From assembly GCA_016763395.1 (NCBI GenBank), contig JAESTW010000195.1, positions 1 to 6,044 on the forward strand: a stretch of 6,044 nt of DNA. The letters are read 5' to 3'. Source of the stretch: Kofleriaceae bacterium (GTDB taxonomy: Bacteria > Myxococcota_A > Polyangia > Haliangiales > Haliangiaceae). Shown here piece after piece: positions 5,920 to 6,044 of the stretch. Position numbers and translations under genes: made by a program. Every line of letters begins with the position of its first letter. Within the stretch, counting starts at the first letter, position 1. The notes under the pieces were generated by a model. That model was not told the origin of the DNA. It saw nothing but the letters and a program-made list of their open reading frames with translations, and made no database searches.

Positions 5920-6044
5920 ATGAAAATCTCCATCGAATACTGCGTGGTTTGAAACTACAAACCTCACGCGGTCAGTTTGGCCGCAGCAATCTCAGAAGCT
6001 CATCCCACAGCGAGCGTTGAAATGATTCCCGGCGGCAAGGGCGC
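5920..6044 (+). CDS. selW: SelW/Rdx-family selenoprotein (partial, C-terminus beyond window)
   Basis: Reading TGA 5950-5952 as selenocysteine gives 41 complete codons to the window edge, beginning MKISIEYCVVUNYKPHAV and continuing to EMIPGGKG. This is the N-terminus of the SelW/Rdx family (a thioredoxin-like fold of about 80-95 residues): a first strand, then a CxxU redox motif at Cys8-Val-Val-Sec11, then 'NYKP', which parallels the 'GYKP' after CxxU in animal SelW. A helix follows, then a second strand leading to the conserved Gly-rich turn. The family is cytoplasmic and thought to be redox-active; its exact partner is unsettled. The start at ATG 5920 is right for the family because the first strand begins at once. 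A SECIS-like hairpin follows the TGA. A standard gene caller would see only a 10-codon ORF here and miss the gene. Confidence 0.9.
5950..5952 (+). other. Selenocysteine codon (UGA, Sec11) in the SelW-like protein
   Basis: TGA occupies the second redox position of the CxxU motif (Cys8, Sec11), exactly where SelW proteins carry Sec and Rdx homologs carry Cys. The frame stays open to the end of the window. Confidence 0.9.
5968..5984 (+). promoter_or_regulatory. Bacterial SECIS-like hairpin for Sec11 of the SelW-like gene
   Basis: GCGGUC (5968-5973) pairs with GGCCGC (5979-5984), giving six pairs including one U-G. They close the five-base loop AGUUU (5974-5978). The loop starts 21 nt after the UGA and has G in second position, within the bacterial SECIS model. 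The loop shares AGUUU with the loop of the SECIS at 3314-3346. Confidence 0.8.

Overview
The window looks like a gene-dense piece of a Gram-negative bacterial chromosome. Lipoprotein-type signal peptides with Gly/Ser/Asp-rich linkers, a LVIVD-type beta-propeller and several extracytoplasmic thioredoxin-fold proteins suggest a myxobacterium-like or Bradymonadales-like lineage (Myxococcota / former Deltaproteobacteria). The base composition is only moderately GC-rich, and this placement is an inference from protein style, not from a marker gene. The organism should decode UGA as selenocysteine, because two genes here have an in-frame TGA exactly at a redox-active position, each followed by a good bacterial SECIS-like hairpin.

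Layout. (1) Positions 1-1685, minus strand: a two-gene unit. The first gene encodes a TlpA-like redoxin lipoprotein (1047-1685, WCEPC motif). The second encodes an exported protein with a thioredoxin domain (WCVPC) followed by a region resembling an outer-membrane beta-barrel; it runs off the left edge. (2) Positions 1752-3653, plus strand and divergent from that unit: one 633-residue selenoprotein gene, not two genes. It carries a lipoprotein signal, a LVIVD-like beta-propeller, an Ig-like (ASH/HYDIN-type) domain and a C-terminal redoxin domain with active site U-P-V-C. A naive caller would stop it at TGA 3309-3311 and call a false 72-codon gene downstream. (3) Positions 3654-3716: a short convergent gap with two small hairpins. 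(4) Positions 3717-5694, minus strand: a two-gene operon, more AT-rich than its surroundings, with a winged-helix regulator followed after 1 nt by a beta-lactamase-family serine hydrolase lipoprotein. (5) Positions 5695-5919: a divergent control region with a promoter, a 9-bp inverted repeat over the regulator's promoter/start, and dyads near the right-hand gene. (6) Positions 5920-6044, plus strand: the start of a SelW/Rdx-family selenoprotein with a C-V-V-U motif, cut by the right edge.

Taken together, four of the six genes are thioredoxin-fold proteins and two of these use selenocysteine. Three are predicted to work outside the cytoplasm (cell envelope) and SelW in the cytoplasm. The main result is a probable envelope lipoprotein selenoprotein that joins a beta-propeller to a Sec-containing redoxin. 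Its SECIS apical loop shares the AGUUU sequence with the SelW SECIS.
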